Below the pieces are notes generated by a model. That model did not search any database, was not told the origin of the DNA, and saw only the letters and a list, made by a program, of their open reading frames with translations. From Nocardiopsis gilva YIM 90087 (GTDB lineage: Bacteria > Actinomycetota > Actinomycetes > Streptosporangiales > Streptosporangiaceae), in the NCBI RefSeq assembly GCF_002263495.1, contig NZ_CP022753.1:868001-932000 (forward strand): a stretch of DNA of 64,000 nucleotides, written 5' to 3'. The position numbers and the translations under genes were made by a program. Within the stretch, counting starts at the first letter, position 1. Each line of letters begins with the position of its first letter. Shown piece by piece: positions 1-11,592 of this stretch.

Positions 1-163
1 ACGCGGGTGTGGACGGTTCGCCGCCCCCGGCCGAGACCCCCACGGCCCGCCCGGATGAGCAGGAGGATCGTGAGGGATAGGGGTCCGCAGGGGCGGCCCG
101 GATCACAGTTCGCGGTCCCCCGCTGGTGCCGACCCGCGGAGCGATTCTCTACGATCTCAAAGT

Positions 164-2106
164 ATGAACATGCCGGAGAGTGGGGCCGCCAGCGCGGACG
201 GCCCGGCCCTGGGCGCCGGATTTCCGGCCGCCACGCGGGAGCGGTGGCGCGAACTCGTGGCCGGAGTGCTGGCCAAGACCGGGGTCGACGTCGACAGCTC
301 GGCGCACGCGCCTGAGGAACTGCTGGCCTCCGCCACCTACGACGGGTTCACCATCGGCCCGCTCTACGTCGCGGAGGACGAGGACGACCAGGTGCAGGGG
401 GGCGGGTTCCCCGGTCTCGCGCCGTTCACACGGGGCCGCCGCCCCGAGGGCGCGGTCACCAGCGGGTGGGACATCCGCCAGCAGCACGTGGGACCCGACC
501 CCGCCGCCACGCGCAAGGCGGTGCTCGCCGACCTGGAGAACGGCGTCACCTCGCTGTGGCTGGCCGCCGGTGACCAGGGCGTACCGGTCGCCGGAATCGG
601 TGAGGCGCTGGCCGATGTCCACCTCGACCTGGCCCCCGTCGTCCTGGATCCCGGCCCCGACACCGACGACGCGGCGGCCGCCGAGGCCCTGCTCACCGCC
701 TGGTCCGACCGCGACATCCCCGACACCGCCGTCTCCGGCAACCTCGGCATCGACCCGATCAGCCGCGTCGCCCGCACCGCGGTACCGGACGACGCCGCCA
801 CCGCCGCGGCCGACATCGACGCTGCGGCCCGCCTCGCCGCCTCCCACGCCGCGCGCTACCCGGGCCTGCGGCTCATCACCGTCGACGGCACCCCCTACCA
901 CGACGCGGGCGGCTCCGACGCCCAGGAACTGGGCGCGACCATGGCCGCGGGCGTCGCCTACCTGCGCGCGCTCACCGACGCCGGACTGGACCTGGCCGAC
1001 GCCGCCGCACGGCTGGAATTCCGGTACGCCGCCACCGCCGACCAGTTCGCCACCATCGCGAAGCTCCGCGCCGCCCGCGCCATGTGGGCGCGCGTCGCCG
1101 AGGTGTGCGGGCTGCCCGCCGAGCAGCGCGGCATGCGGCAGCACGCCGCCACATCGGCGGCCATGATGACCCGCCGCGACCCGTATGTGAACATGCTGCG
1201 CACCACCCTGGCCTGCTTCGGCGCGGGCACCGGCGGGGCCGACGCGGTGACGGTCCGGCCGTTCGACGCCGCGCTCGGCCTTCCCGACGACTTCGCCCGC
1301 CGCATCGCCCGCAACACGCAGTCGCTGCTGCTGGAGGAGGCCCACCTGGCCCGGGTCATCGACCCCGCCGGAGGCTCCTTCTTCGTGGAGCGGCTCACCG
1401 CCGACCTCTACACCGCGGGGTGGGCGTTCTTCCAGGAGCTGGAGGCCGCAGGCGGCATGGCCGCGGCCCTGACCAGCGGGCTGGTCGCCCAGCGCGTGGA
1501 CGAGGTGTGGCAGAAGCGCCGCGACAACCTGGCGCACCGCCGCGACCCGGTCACCGGCGTCAGCGAGTTCCCCGACCTCGACGAGCCCCGGGTGGAGCGC
1601 TCCGCCGCCCCCGGCGCCGTCACCGCGCCCTCCGCCCCGACCGCGCTGCCCCGGCACCGCTACGCCGAGGACTTCGAGGCGCTGCGCGACCGCTCGGACG
1701 CCCACCTCGACGCGACCGGCGAGCGTCCCAGGGTCTTCCTGGCCACGCTCGGTCCGGTCGCGGCACACACCGCCCGCGTCACGTTCGCCGCCAACCTGCT
1801 CCAAGCGGGCGGGATCGAACCGGTCCCCGGCGGCGACGACGTGGCCGCGGCCGTCGCCGCGTTCCGCGACAGCGGGGCGCGCGTCGCCTGCCTCTGCTCC
1901 AGCGACAAGGTCTATTCCGAACTCGCCGCGGACGCGGCGGCGGCGCTCAAGGAGGCGGGGGCCGAGAAGGTGCTGCTCGCCGGAAAGCCCGCCGAACGCT
2001 ACGCGGCGGCGGGTGTGGACGCGTTCCTGTTCGCCGGCTGCGACGCGCATAGCCTGTTGGTAGAGCTGCACGACGTTCTGGGGTGCACTCAAGAAGGTGG
2101 GGACCG

Positions 2107-2110
<4 letters not shown>
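164..2110 (+). CDS. mutA: methylmalonyl-CoA mutase small (beta) subunit
   Basis: Non-catalytic subunit of the adenosylcobalamin-dependent mutase that interconverts (R)-methylmalonyl-CoA and succinyl-CoA in propionate and odd-chain or branched-chain catabolism; in actinomycetes it also tunes methylmalonyl-CoA supply for polyketides. The 648-residue product shows the mutase TIM-barrel region (about 40-470, including [19 protein letters not shown] and [12 protein letters not shown]) and a C-terminal flavodoxin-like domain. That domain lacks the cobalamin-binding DxHxxG motif, as expected for the small subunit. Its TGA overlaps the ATG of the large subunit (ATGA), so the two are translationally coupled. 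The ATG at 164 is the first plausible start after an in-frame non-coding leader. Confidence 0.95.
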
Positions 2111-4352
<2,242 letters not shown>

Positions 4353-4356
<4 letters not shown>

Positions 4357-5357
4357 GCCGCAGGATCGACATCGACGCCTACGCCGAGGGCGTCCTCGCC
4401 GGACACCGACCGACCCTGGCCCGCGCCATCACCCTGGTGGAGTCACGGCGCGCGGACCACGCGGGTTTGGCGCAGGAGCTGCTGGTCAAGCTGCTCCCGT
4501 ACAGCGGGAAGGCCCACCGCGTGGGCATCACCGGCGTGCCGGGCGTCGGCAAGTCGACGTTCATCGACGCGCTCGGCACCCGGCTGACCAGCGAGGGGCA
4601 CCGGGTGGCAGTGCTGGCCGTGGACCCCTCCTCCACACGCACCGGGGGCAGCATCCTCGGCGACAAGACGCGGATGGAGCGGCTGTCGGTCGACCCGAAC
4701 GCGTTCGTGCGCCCCTCGCCCACGGCGGGCACGCTCGGCGGCGTCGCACGGGCCACCCGCGAGACGATGATCCTGATGGAGGCCGCGGGCTTCGACGTCG
4801 TGCTGGTGGAGACGGTCGGCGTGGGGCAGTCGGAGGTCACCGTCGCCGCCATGGTCGACTGCTTCCTGTTCCTGACCCTCGCCCGCACCGGCGACCAGCT
4901 GCAGGGCATCAAGAAGGGCGTGCTGGAGCTGGTCGACGTCGTCGCCGTGAACAAGGCCGACGGCCCCCACGAGTCCGAGGCGCGCAAGGCCGCCCGGGAG
5001 CTCGGGCGCGCGCTGCGGCTGCTGCACCCCCCGCACACCGCGTGGCGTCCTCCCGTGCTTACCTGCAGCGGTCTCACCGGCGACGGCCTGGACGAGGTGT
5101 GGAAGGCGGTGCTCGACCACCGCTCGACGCTGGAGGGGAGTGGGGAGTTCGCCGAACAGCGCAGCCGCCAGCAGGTCGACTGGATGTGGTCCCAGGTGCG
5201 CGACCGCCTGATGGACCGGCTGACGCGCCATCCCGGCGTGGGCGAGGCGACGCCGCGGCTCGAGGCGGCCGTGCGGTCCGGTGAGATCACCGCCACGCTG
5301 GCGGCTGAGCGGCTCCTGGAAATCTTCACAGACTCCGCTGAGGCGGCGGGGGAGTGA
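4353..5357 (+). CDS. meaB: methylmalonyl-CoA mutase-associated GTPase MeaB
   Basis: SIMIBI-class G protein of the MeaB/ArgK family that protects and reactivates methylmalonyl-CoA mutase and gates cofactor loading. The 334-residue product has a P-loop GVPGVGKST at residues 61-69, a Mg-binding VDPSS segment, the switch-region [10 protein letters not shown], and NKAD as the G4 guanine-specificity motif. It overlaps the mutB stop by ATGA, so the chaperone is made together with its client enzyme. Length and motif order are those of the family. Confidence 0.96.
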
Positions 5358-5672
5358 CGCGCACCCGGTGCCCCGGCCTGGAGTACATGAAACTTGCCAC
5401 AGACTTTTCTGGTCTGAGCTGACCTGTACCGGAAAAAATCTTCACGCATCGGCATTCCCGTGCGCCCGATCGGCTAATACCGTGTGTGCCCAGAGACTTA
5501 CGGGAACCAGCGAGCCGGGTTCACCGGAGCGCGGCGCCGATCACCGCACCGGACTTCAGGCGTGAATCCGGCGCGACGGAGTGCGGCCGGACCCCCTACC
5601 GGAATTCGCCGTTTTCCGTATGGTTGACCCAAAGGGGCCCCTCACATCGACGTGGGGCTGGGAGGAGTGAAC
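5358..5672. other. intergenic region upstream of the STAS gene
   Basis: About 315 bases between meaB and the STAS gene. It is richer in A and T than its neighbours around 5400-5480 and holds no convincing reading frame. A short inverted repeat (GGGGCCCC near 5636) precedes the ribosome binding site. No promoter could be assigned with confidence. Confidence 0.4.
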
Positions 5673-6044
5673 GTGCACAGGCTTGGGCTGAGTACCCGGG
5701 TCGAGAACCACAGCGTGATCGTCAAGGTCGAGGGTGAGCTCGACATCGCGACCGCTGACGACCTCCAAGAGCATGTCCTGTCCGCCGTTGAGAAGCATGG
5801 ACCCTGGCTGATCCTCGACCTCACGAACCTGGAGTTCATGGACTCCAGCGGACTGAACGTCGTGATCCAGGCCTACAGCGCCGTCAAGGAGCGCAACGGC
5901 AGCCTCGCGCTCGCCGCGCCGAACGAACGTGTCGACAAGGTCGTCCGGCTGGTAAGCCTGCACCGCCAGGTCCCGGTCCACCACACGGTGCCCGCTGCCG
6001 TCAACGCCATCGAGGCGCTGGAAGCCAAGCAGCAGGCCGGCTGA
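5673..6044 (+). CDS. STAS-domain anti-sigma factor antagonist
   Basis: Single STAS-domain protein of the SpoIIAA/RsbV/BldG type. Such proteins bind an anti-sigma factor kinase when unphosphorylated and so release an alternative sigma factor. The FMDSSGLNV segment contains the serine that partner kinases phosphorylate in this family. No anti-sigma kinase lies next to it, so its partner must be elsewhere. GGAGG at 5661-5665 is ideally spaced for the GTG at 5673 (7 bases), and too close for the GTG at 5667; an in-frame GTG at 5652 lies upstream of the site. The product is about 123 residues, the usual length for a stand-alone STAS protein. Confidence 0.9.
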   Translation: MHRLGLSTRVENHSVIVKVEGELDIATADDLQEHVLSAVEKHGPWLILDLTNLEFMDSSGLNVVIQAYSAVKERNGSLALAAPNERVDKVVRLVSLHRQVPVHHTVPAAVNAIEALEAKQQAG

Positions 6045-6070
6045 TTGATCGGTCCCCCCGTCGGACCGAT

Positions 6071-6117
6071 GACATGACGGGCGGACCCGCGATCGACGCG
6101 GGTCCGCCCGTCATGTC
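6071..6117 (+). terminator. strong hairpin terminator after the STAS gene
   Basis: A perfect 20-bp inverted repeat (arms 6071-6090 and 6098-6117, 7-base loop) starts 27 bases after the STAS stop codon. There is no T-run, as is common for GC-rich actinobacterial terminators. Confidence 0.8.
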
Positions 6118-6240
6118 GTGTGCTCCGAGAACACCCCCTCCGTCACCGCCCTGCGGGCACCCGCGGGCGCCGTCGGCGCCCATCCGCGAGCGGCCCGTCC
6201 CCGGGGCCGGAGCTCGGCACGATCGATAGGGTCCGGAGAT

Positions 6241-6720
6241 ATGGCGACACCCGAGTTCATCCTCCGGCTGCGCAAGCACGTGGGACACGAGCTGCTGTGG
6301 CTGACCGGAGTGACGGGGGTCGTCGTCGACCCCGACGACCGCGTCCTGCTGCACCAGCGGGCCGACGACGGCTGCTGGGCACCGCCCGGAGGGATCCTGG
6401 AACCCGGGGAGCAGCCCGCGGCCGCGCTCGCGCGCGAGGTCGCCGAGGAAACCGGCGTCCACGTGGTCCCGGAGCGGGTGGCGTGCATCGTCACCGAGCA
6501 ACCATGGACCTACTCCAACGGGGACGTGGTCCAGATCCTCGACATCACCTTCCGCTGCCGCCCGTCCGGCGGCGAGATCCGGCTCGACCGCGACGAGTCC
6601 CTCGACGCCGGCTGGTTCGCCCCCGACGAGCTTCCGGAGATGAGCGAGGCGCTCCTGCGCCGTGTCCGGCTCGCCCGCGAGGAACGCGGCGAGGCCTGGT
6701 ATCAGCCGTACGGAGAGTAA
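6241..6720 (+). CDS. Nudix hydrolase
   Basis: Predicted 159-residue cytosolic Nudix-family pyrophosphohydrolase that cleaves a nucleoside diphosphate linked to another moiety. The Nudix box is intact: GGILEPGEQPAAALAREV followed by AEETGV matches Gx5Ex7REUxEExGU at about residues 56-78. The ATG at 6241 with GGAG just upstream is preferred; earlier in-frame starts would run into the STAS terminator. The exact substrate cannot be read from the sequence. It stands alone, with a convergent transporter downstream. Confidence 0.9.
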   Translation: MATPEFILRLRKHVGHELLWLTGVTGVVVDPDDRVLLHQRADDGCWAPPGGILEPGEQPAAALAREVAEETGVHVVPERVACIVTEQPWTYSNGDVVQILDITFRCRPSGGEIRLDRDESLDAGWFAPDELPEMSEALLRRVRLAREERGEAWYQPYGE

Positions 6721-6767
6721 CCTCCACCGCGCCCCCGCATTGACCGACGGGACCGAACCGACCGGAC

Positions 6768-8315
6768 TCAGAACGAGATGCCGAAAAGCCACCCGGCGAT
6801 CGCGTACATCACGAACATGACGACGAAGACGGCGATGGTGTTGAGCCAGGTGCCGGCCTTGATCATCTGAGGGATCGTGACCTGGCCGCTGCCGAAGACC
6901 ACCGCGTTGGGCGGCGTCGCCACCGGCAGCATGAAGGCCAGGGAGGCGGCGAGCGTGGCCGGGACGACCAGGGTCATCACGTCCAGGTTCATGCCGAGGG
7001 CGACACCGCCCAGCACCGGCAGGAACGTGGCGGTGGTGGCGGTGTTGCTCGTCAGTTCGGTCAGCACCAGCACCAGTGCGATCACGACCACCAGCAGCAC
7101 CCACACCGGGATGTCGTCCAGGGCGCCGACGCGGGTGCCGATCCACTCGCTCAGCCCGTTGGCGGTGAACTGGCTGGAGAGCGTCAGGCCGCCGCCGAAG
7201 AGCAGCAGGATGCCCCACGGCAGCCGGACCGCGCTCTCCCAGTCCATCAGCTTCTCGCCCTGTGTGCCCTCGTTGGGGATCAGGAAGAGGGCGACGGCGA
7301 CGGCCATCGCGATCCCGGAGTCGGAGATCCGGTCCAGCCAGGGCAGCATGCCGCCGGTCGGCGACTGGGCCAGCAGCGGGATGAACACCCACGACGCCGC
7401 GGCCGCCACGAACACGGCCAGCACGCGCCGCTCCGCACTCGTCATCGGGCCCATGTCGCGCAGTTCGCCCTTGATGACGTCCTGGGCGCCGTCCAGCGAG
7501 GCGACCTTGGGCGGGAAGACCACCCGGGTCAGCACCACCCAGGCGATGACGAGGAAGACCGCGGCGAGCGGGAACCCGATCAGCATCCACTGGCCGAAGC
7601 CGACGTTGATGTCGAACGTGTCCTTGACGTATCCGGCCATGAGCGCGTTGGGCGGGGTGCCGATGAGGGTGGCGACCGACCCGATGGACGCGGCGTAGGC
7701 GACCCCGAGCAGCAGCGCGGTCGCGAAGTTGGTGTCGGACTTCCCGTCTCGCAGCTGGGTCACCAAGGTGATGACCGAGAGCGCGATGGGCAGCATCATG
7801 ATCGTCGTCGCCGTGTTGGCCACCCACATGGTGATGAAGCCGCTGGCGAGCATGAACCCGCCGATCAGCCGCACCGGGTTGGTGCCGACGGCGCCCACGA
7901 TGGCCAGCGCCACCCGCTTGTGCAGGTTGGCCTTCTGCATGGCCAGGGCGAGCATGAACCCGCCCATGAACAGGAAGATGACGTCGTTGGCGTAGGGAGC
8001 GGCGACGTCATCGATCTCGGCCACGCCGAACAGCGGGAACAGCACGAGTGGCAGCAGCGCGGTGACGGGGATGGGCAGCGCCTCGGTGGCCCACAGGGTG
8101 GCCATGAGCACCGCGACGGCCGCGGTGGCCTTCCCACCGGTCGACAGGGCGTCGGGAAGCAGCAGGTACACCGCCGCGGCGAGCAGCGGGGCCAGCGCGA
8201 GCCCGACGCGTTTCGCCTTGGAGGGTTGGGGGTTGGCCGCCCGTTCGGTGGTCAGCGCGGGAAGGCCCTGTCTGCTCGGGTCGGCTGGGGGATTGTTGCC
8301 GATGTCGGCTGCCAT
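6768..8315 (-). CDS. SLC13/DASS family dicarboxylate transporter (copy 1)
   Basis: Inner-membrane divalent-anion:Na+ symporter family protein (515 residues, about 11-12 hydrophobic segments), likely importing succinate, malate, fumarate or citrate. The two SNT substrate and sodium-binding motifs are present (VANTATTIMMLP and ELTSNTATTATFLPVLGG). The ATG at 8315 has AAGGAG eight bases upstream; longer in-frame starts lack a binding site. A paralogue lies immediately upstream on the same strand and is very similar throughout, so the pair is a tandem duplication. Confidence 0.93.
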   Translation of the reverse strand: MAADIGNNPPADPSRQGLPALTTERAANPQPSKAKRVGLALAPLLAAAVYLLLPDALSTGGKATAAVAVLMATLWATEALPIPVTALLPLVLFPLFGVAEIDDVAAPYANDVIFLFMGGFMLALAMQKANLHKRVALAIVGAVGTNPVRLIGGFMLASGFITMWVANTATTIMMLPIALSVITLVTQLRDGKSDTNFATALLLGVAYAASIGSVATLIGTPPNALMAGYVKDTFDINVGFGQWMLIGFPLAAVFLVIAWVVLTRVVFPPKVASLDGAQDVIKGELRDMGPMTSAERRVLAVFVAAAASWVFIPLLAQSPTGGMLPWLDRISDSGIAMAVAVALFLIPNEGTQGEKLMDWESAVRLPWGILLLFGGGLTLSSQFTANGLSEWIGTRVGALDDIPVWVLLVVVIALVLVLTELTSNTATTATFLPVLGGVALGMNLDVMTLVVPATLAASLAFMLPVATPPNAVVFGSGQVTIPQMIKAGTWLNTIAVFVVMFVMYAIAGWLFGISF

Positions 8316-8705
8316 GAGTACGTCTCCTTGCGTGGCTGGTGGCTCGGACGGACACCCACCGGGGCCGAGGCGCGTCGCGCGCGGCGACGTCGGGGGTTGC
8401 GGCACGGTAGTCGGGGGTGCCCCAAGCGGACCTGCGGTGATCGTCCTCAGTGCGACCTGGGTCACGCAATGGTGTGACGTGAGACTTGAGGTTCCGCTGA
8501 CGTGGAATGACGTGCGGTGACGGTGCGGGTGCGGGCCGCCGTGGTGATCCCCGGTGGCGGGAACGTGGCGGGCAACAGGGCGACGGCTCGGGCCCCCGAC
8601 GAGGGGCGGCGCCCGCGCAGAGGGGAGGGGGTGTGCGCGGGCGCCGCAGTAGGGACGGCCGAAGCGCGCGGAGGGGGAGGCCGCGCCGCGACGACGCTGA
8701 AGGTT
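8316..8705. other. intergenic region between the two DASS genes, with TGACGTG repeats
   Basis: About 390 bases with no gene. It contains three TGACGTG copies at 8475, 8498 and 8508 and a partial fourth at 8518, the last three spaced by 10 bases. One further TGACGTG occurs at 10463 upstream of the second DASS gene. This may be a binding array for a regulator shared by the two transporters; that is an inference from repetition only. Confidence 0.4.
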
Positions 8706-10241
8706 CTAGAGGGCGAAGCCGAGCAGTAGGCCGGCGATCCCGTACATGACGACGAGGATCAGGAACAGGGCGATCAGGTTGAGCCAGATCCCGCCCCGCA
8801 TCATCTGCGCGATCGTCACGTGCCCCGAGCCGAAGACGATCGCGTTGGGCGGGGTCGCCACCGGGAGCATGAACGCCAGCGACGACGCCAGCACCGCCGG
8901 GACGATCAGGGTCATGACATCCATGCCCATCCCGACCGCGACGCCGCCCATGACGGGGAGGAACGTCGCGGCTGTCGCGGTGTTGCTGGTGAGCTCGGTC
9001 AGCAGCAGCACGAGTGCCGCGACGGCCAGGACCAGCACCCACACCGGCACCGTGCTCAGCGCGCCCACGCCCGCTCCGATCCACTCGCTGAGGCCGCTCT
9101 CGCCGAACTGCGTGGACAGGCTCAGGCCGCCGCCGAAGAGCAGCAGAATGCCCCACGGCAGCTTGGTGACGCTCTCCCAGTCGAGGAGCCGGGCACTCAT
9201 CCGCCGATCCACCGGGATCACGAAGAGCAGCACCGCCACGGCCATTGCGATCCCGGCGTCGGAGATGCTCCCCAGCCACGGCAGCGTCGCGCCGACCGGG
9301 CTGTCGGCCAGCAGCGGCACGAACACCCACGCCAGTGCGGCCCCCACGAACACCAGCAGCACCAGGAACTCGCCGCGCGAGACCGGACCCATGGCGCGCA
9401 GCTCCGAGCGGATCAGCTCCCGGCCGTCCGCGCCTTCCGTGAACGCCTCGACGCGCGGCGGGAAGACCAGCTTGGTCAGCACCACCCATGTGAGGACCAG
9501 GAACACGGCGGCCAGCGGCAGGCCGACCATCATCCACTGGCCGAAGCCGATGGTGATGCCGTGGTTCTCGGCGAGGTAGCCGACCATGAGCGCGTTGGGC
9601 GGCGTGCCGATGAGGGTGGAGACCGACCCGATGGAGGAGGAGTAGGCGATACCGAGCATCAGCGCGGTCGCGAAGTTGGGGTCGGTCCGGCCGTCGCGCA
9701 GCTGGGCGACCATCGCGATCACGGCCGCACCGATCGGCAGCATCATGATGGTCGTGGACGTATTGCTGACCCACATCGTGATGAAGCCGGTGGCCAGCAT
9801 GAACCCCGCGATGAGCATGGCCGGGCTGGTGCCCACCGCCGCCACGACGGTCAGCGCGATGCGCCGGTGCAGGTTCCACTTCTGCATGGCCAGGGCGAGC
9901 ATGAAGCCGCCCATGAACAGGAAGATGATGGGGTTGGCGTAGGGGGCGGCCACGTCCTTGATATCGGCGCCGGTGAGGAGCGGGAACAGCACCAGCGGCA
10001 GCAGAGCCGTGGCGGGGAGGGGAATCGCCTCGGTGGCCCACCACACGGCCATCAGCGCGGCGACCCCCGCGGTGATCTTGCCCGCCGTGGACAGCGAGTC
10101 CGGCAGGACCAAGTAGAGGACAACGGAGACAAGGACGCCCACCGCCAGCCCGCCGACCTTCACCAGCGGGAGCGGTTCGCCGGTGTTGTCCGGGTGCGGA
10201 GGAGTGGACGAACCGCTGCTGCCGGCCGTAGACGTCGACAT
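8706..10241 (-). CDS. SLC13/DASS family dicarboxylate transporter (copy 2)
   Basis: Second member of the tandem pair (511 residues). It shares the conserved VSNTSTTIMMLPIG and ELTSNTATAATFLPVMGG motifs and the same hydrophobic profile as copy 1, but has a different N-terminal tail (MSTSTAGSSGSS) and C-terminus. The ATG at 10241 has AAGGAGG ten bases upstream. A 390-base gap with its own repeats separates it from copy 1, so the two may be expressed separately. Substrate is inferred from family only. Confidence 0.93.
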   Translation of the reverse strand: MSTSTAGSSGSSTPPHPDNTGEPLPLVKVGGLAVGVLVSVVLYLVLPDSLSTAGKITAGVAALMAVWWATEAIPLPATALLPLVLFPLLTGADIKDVAAPYANPIIFLFMGGFMLALAMQKWNLHRRIALTVVAAVGTSPAMLIAGFMLATGFITMWVSNTSTTIMMLPIGAAVIAMVAQLRDGRTDPNFATALMLGIAYSSSIGSVSTLIGTPPNALMVGYLAENHGITIGFGQWMMVGLPLAAVFLVLTWVVLTKLVFPPRVEAFTEGADGRELIRSELRAMGPVSRGEFLVLLVFVGAALAWVFVPLLADSPVGATLPWLGSISDAGIAMAVAVLLFVIPVDRRMSARLLDWESVTKLPWGILLLFGGGLSLSTQFGESGLSEWIGAGVGALSTVPVWVLVLAVAALVLLLTELTSNTATAATFLPVMGGVAVGMGMDVMTLIVPAVLASSLAFMLPVATPPNAIVFGSGHVTIAQMMRGGIWLNLIALFLILVVMYGIAGLLLGFAL

Positions 10242-10544
10242 GGTGGGGGCGCCTCCTTGCGTGTTCGGTCGTCGTCGCTCGGCTCCGCGTCCGCTCGGAG
10301 GCTGAGCCGGTGTGGCACGTTCCCCGTGCGGCGCCCCCGTTATGCCGCAGGGGTCGGGAAGACACGCCGACTCCGCCCTCCGTACTTGGGAGCCTGGGGA
10401 CTGTGGCGTAGAGCACGCAAGCGCTTGGCGAAAACTTGGGATTCTCCTGACATATGAGTACTTGACGTGCGTCACCGGTCGCTTGCGGTGACCCTCACGT
10501 GGCCGGACCCGGCCATCGACCACACCGTCGCCTAAGCTGCCGAC
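10242..10544. other. divergent promoter region of DASS copy 2 and TAXI lipoprotein gene
   Basis: About 300 bases shared by two divergent genes. A TGACGTG copy at 10463-10469, continuing into GCGTCA, makes a near-palindrome. No clear -10/-35 pair could be assigned. Confidence 0.35.
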
Positions 10545-11465
10545 GTGGGATTAGCGCAGCCGAGTCGGCGCACTGTTGTTCTCGGCGCCGTGGCGGTCGC
10601 CCTGACCGCGTGCAGCGGTCGGGGGGTCACGTCCTACCCGGAGCTCGTTTTGGCCACCGGCCCGCCCGGTGCGGTGTTCCGCGAGATCGGCGGGGCGCTG
10701 GCGACCGAGCTGCACGGCGCCATGCCGCAGACCAAGGTCACGGTTCTGGGCACCGGGGCGTCGACGGAGAACCTGAGACTCCTCGACGAGGGCCGGGCCC
10801 ACCTGGGCATCTCCAGCCTGGACGCGGCCGCCGCCGACCCCGACGGCGTCGCCGCGATCGGCCGCCTCTACGACAGCTACCTGCACCTCGTGGTGCGCGC
10901 GGACTCCGAGATCACCGACTTCGACGACCTGACGGGCAAGCGGGTCTCCTTCGGGGCGACCGGATCCGGGACCGAGTACACGATGCTCCGCCTGACGGCG
11001 TTGACCGGCCTCGACGTCGACGACATGCGCATGGACCAGGCGGCATCGGCGCGTGCCCTGGCCAAGCGGGACATCGACGCGATGTTCTCGCTGACCGGAA
11101 TCCCCACCCCCGCCATCACCGACCTTCTGCGCCACCAGGCGCTGCGCTGCCTCCCCCTGGACCGCCAGGCGGCCGACCTGGCCGAGGCCTACCCCGGCTC
11201 GTACTTCCCCGCGACGATCCCGGCGACGGCCTACCCCGGTCTGCCGCCGTGCCCGACCCTCTCGATCCCCAACGTCCTGCTGGCCCGCACCGATATCCCG
11301 GACACCGTGGCCCGGACGATCACGGAAACCGTTTTCACCACGGCCGACGCGATGGCCGCGACCCGCCCCGAGGCCGCCCAGATCAACGTCCGAACCGGGA
11401 TCGCCACCAGCCCCATCCCCCTCCACCCGGGTGCCGTCGGGTGGTTCCGGGACCAGAAGGCCTAA
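10545..11465 (+). CDS. TAXI family TRAP-type solute-binding lipoprotein
   Basis: Periplasmic-type binding protein of the TAXI (TRAP-associated extracytoplasmic immunogenic) family, 306 residues, GTG start. The N-terminus SRRTVVLGAVAVALTAC combines a twin-arginine-like motif with a lipobox (cysteine 23), suggesting a Tat-exported lipoprotein. LATGPPGAVFREIGGALATEL and VLGTGASTENLRLLDEG are typical TAXI segments. TAXI proteins normally deliver ligand to a fused DctQM permease; none is visible nearby, and the neighbours are DASS transporters, so it may be an orphan or a sensor. Confidence 0.85.
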   Translation: MGLAQPSRRTVVLGAVAVALTACSGRGVTSYPELVLATGPPGAVFREIGGALATELHGAMPQTKVTVLGTGASTENLRLLDEGRAHLGISSLDAAAADPDGVAAIGRLYDSYLHLVVRADSEITDFDDLTGKRVSFGATGSGTEYTMLRLTALTGLDVDDMRMDQAASARALAKRDIDAMFSLTGIPTPAITDLLRHQALRCLPLDRQAADLAEAYPGSYFPATIPATAYPGLPPCPTLSIPNVLLARTDIPDTVARTITETVFTTADAMAATRPEAAQINVRTGIATSPIPLHPGAVGWFRDQKA

Positions 11466-11518
11466 GCGGCCGTCAGCCCACCGCGCCCTACTGGCGTTTC
11501 ACCAACGCAGTCACCGTT

Positions 11519-11592
11519 CCCTTCGTTGATCTCGGAGATATTGGGGTAAAAATCGGCGCTGGGACCCCAATATCTCCGAGATCAACGAAGGG
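11519..11592. terminator. 28-bp perfect inverted repeat between convergent genes
   Basis: Arms 11519-11546 and 11565-11592 are perfectly complementary over 28 bases with an 18-base loop. It lies between the TAXI gene (plus) and the histidine kinase gene (minus), and the kinase stop codon and last three codons lie inside the right arm. It should act as a bidirectional terminator, though arm length and AT-containing centre (GAGATATTGGGG) are unlike the other terminators here. Confidence 0.7.

Noticed and set aside
149-2092. 647-codon minus-strand open frame over mutA
   Set aside because: Composition is Gly/Arg/Val-rich and unlike a protein; mutA on the other strand is certain.
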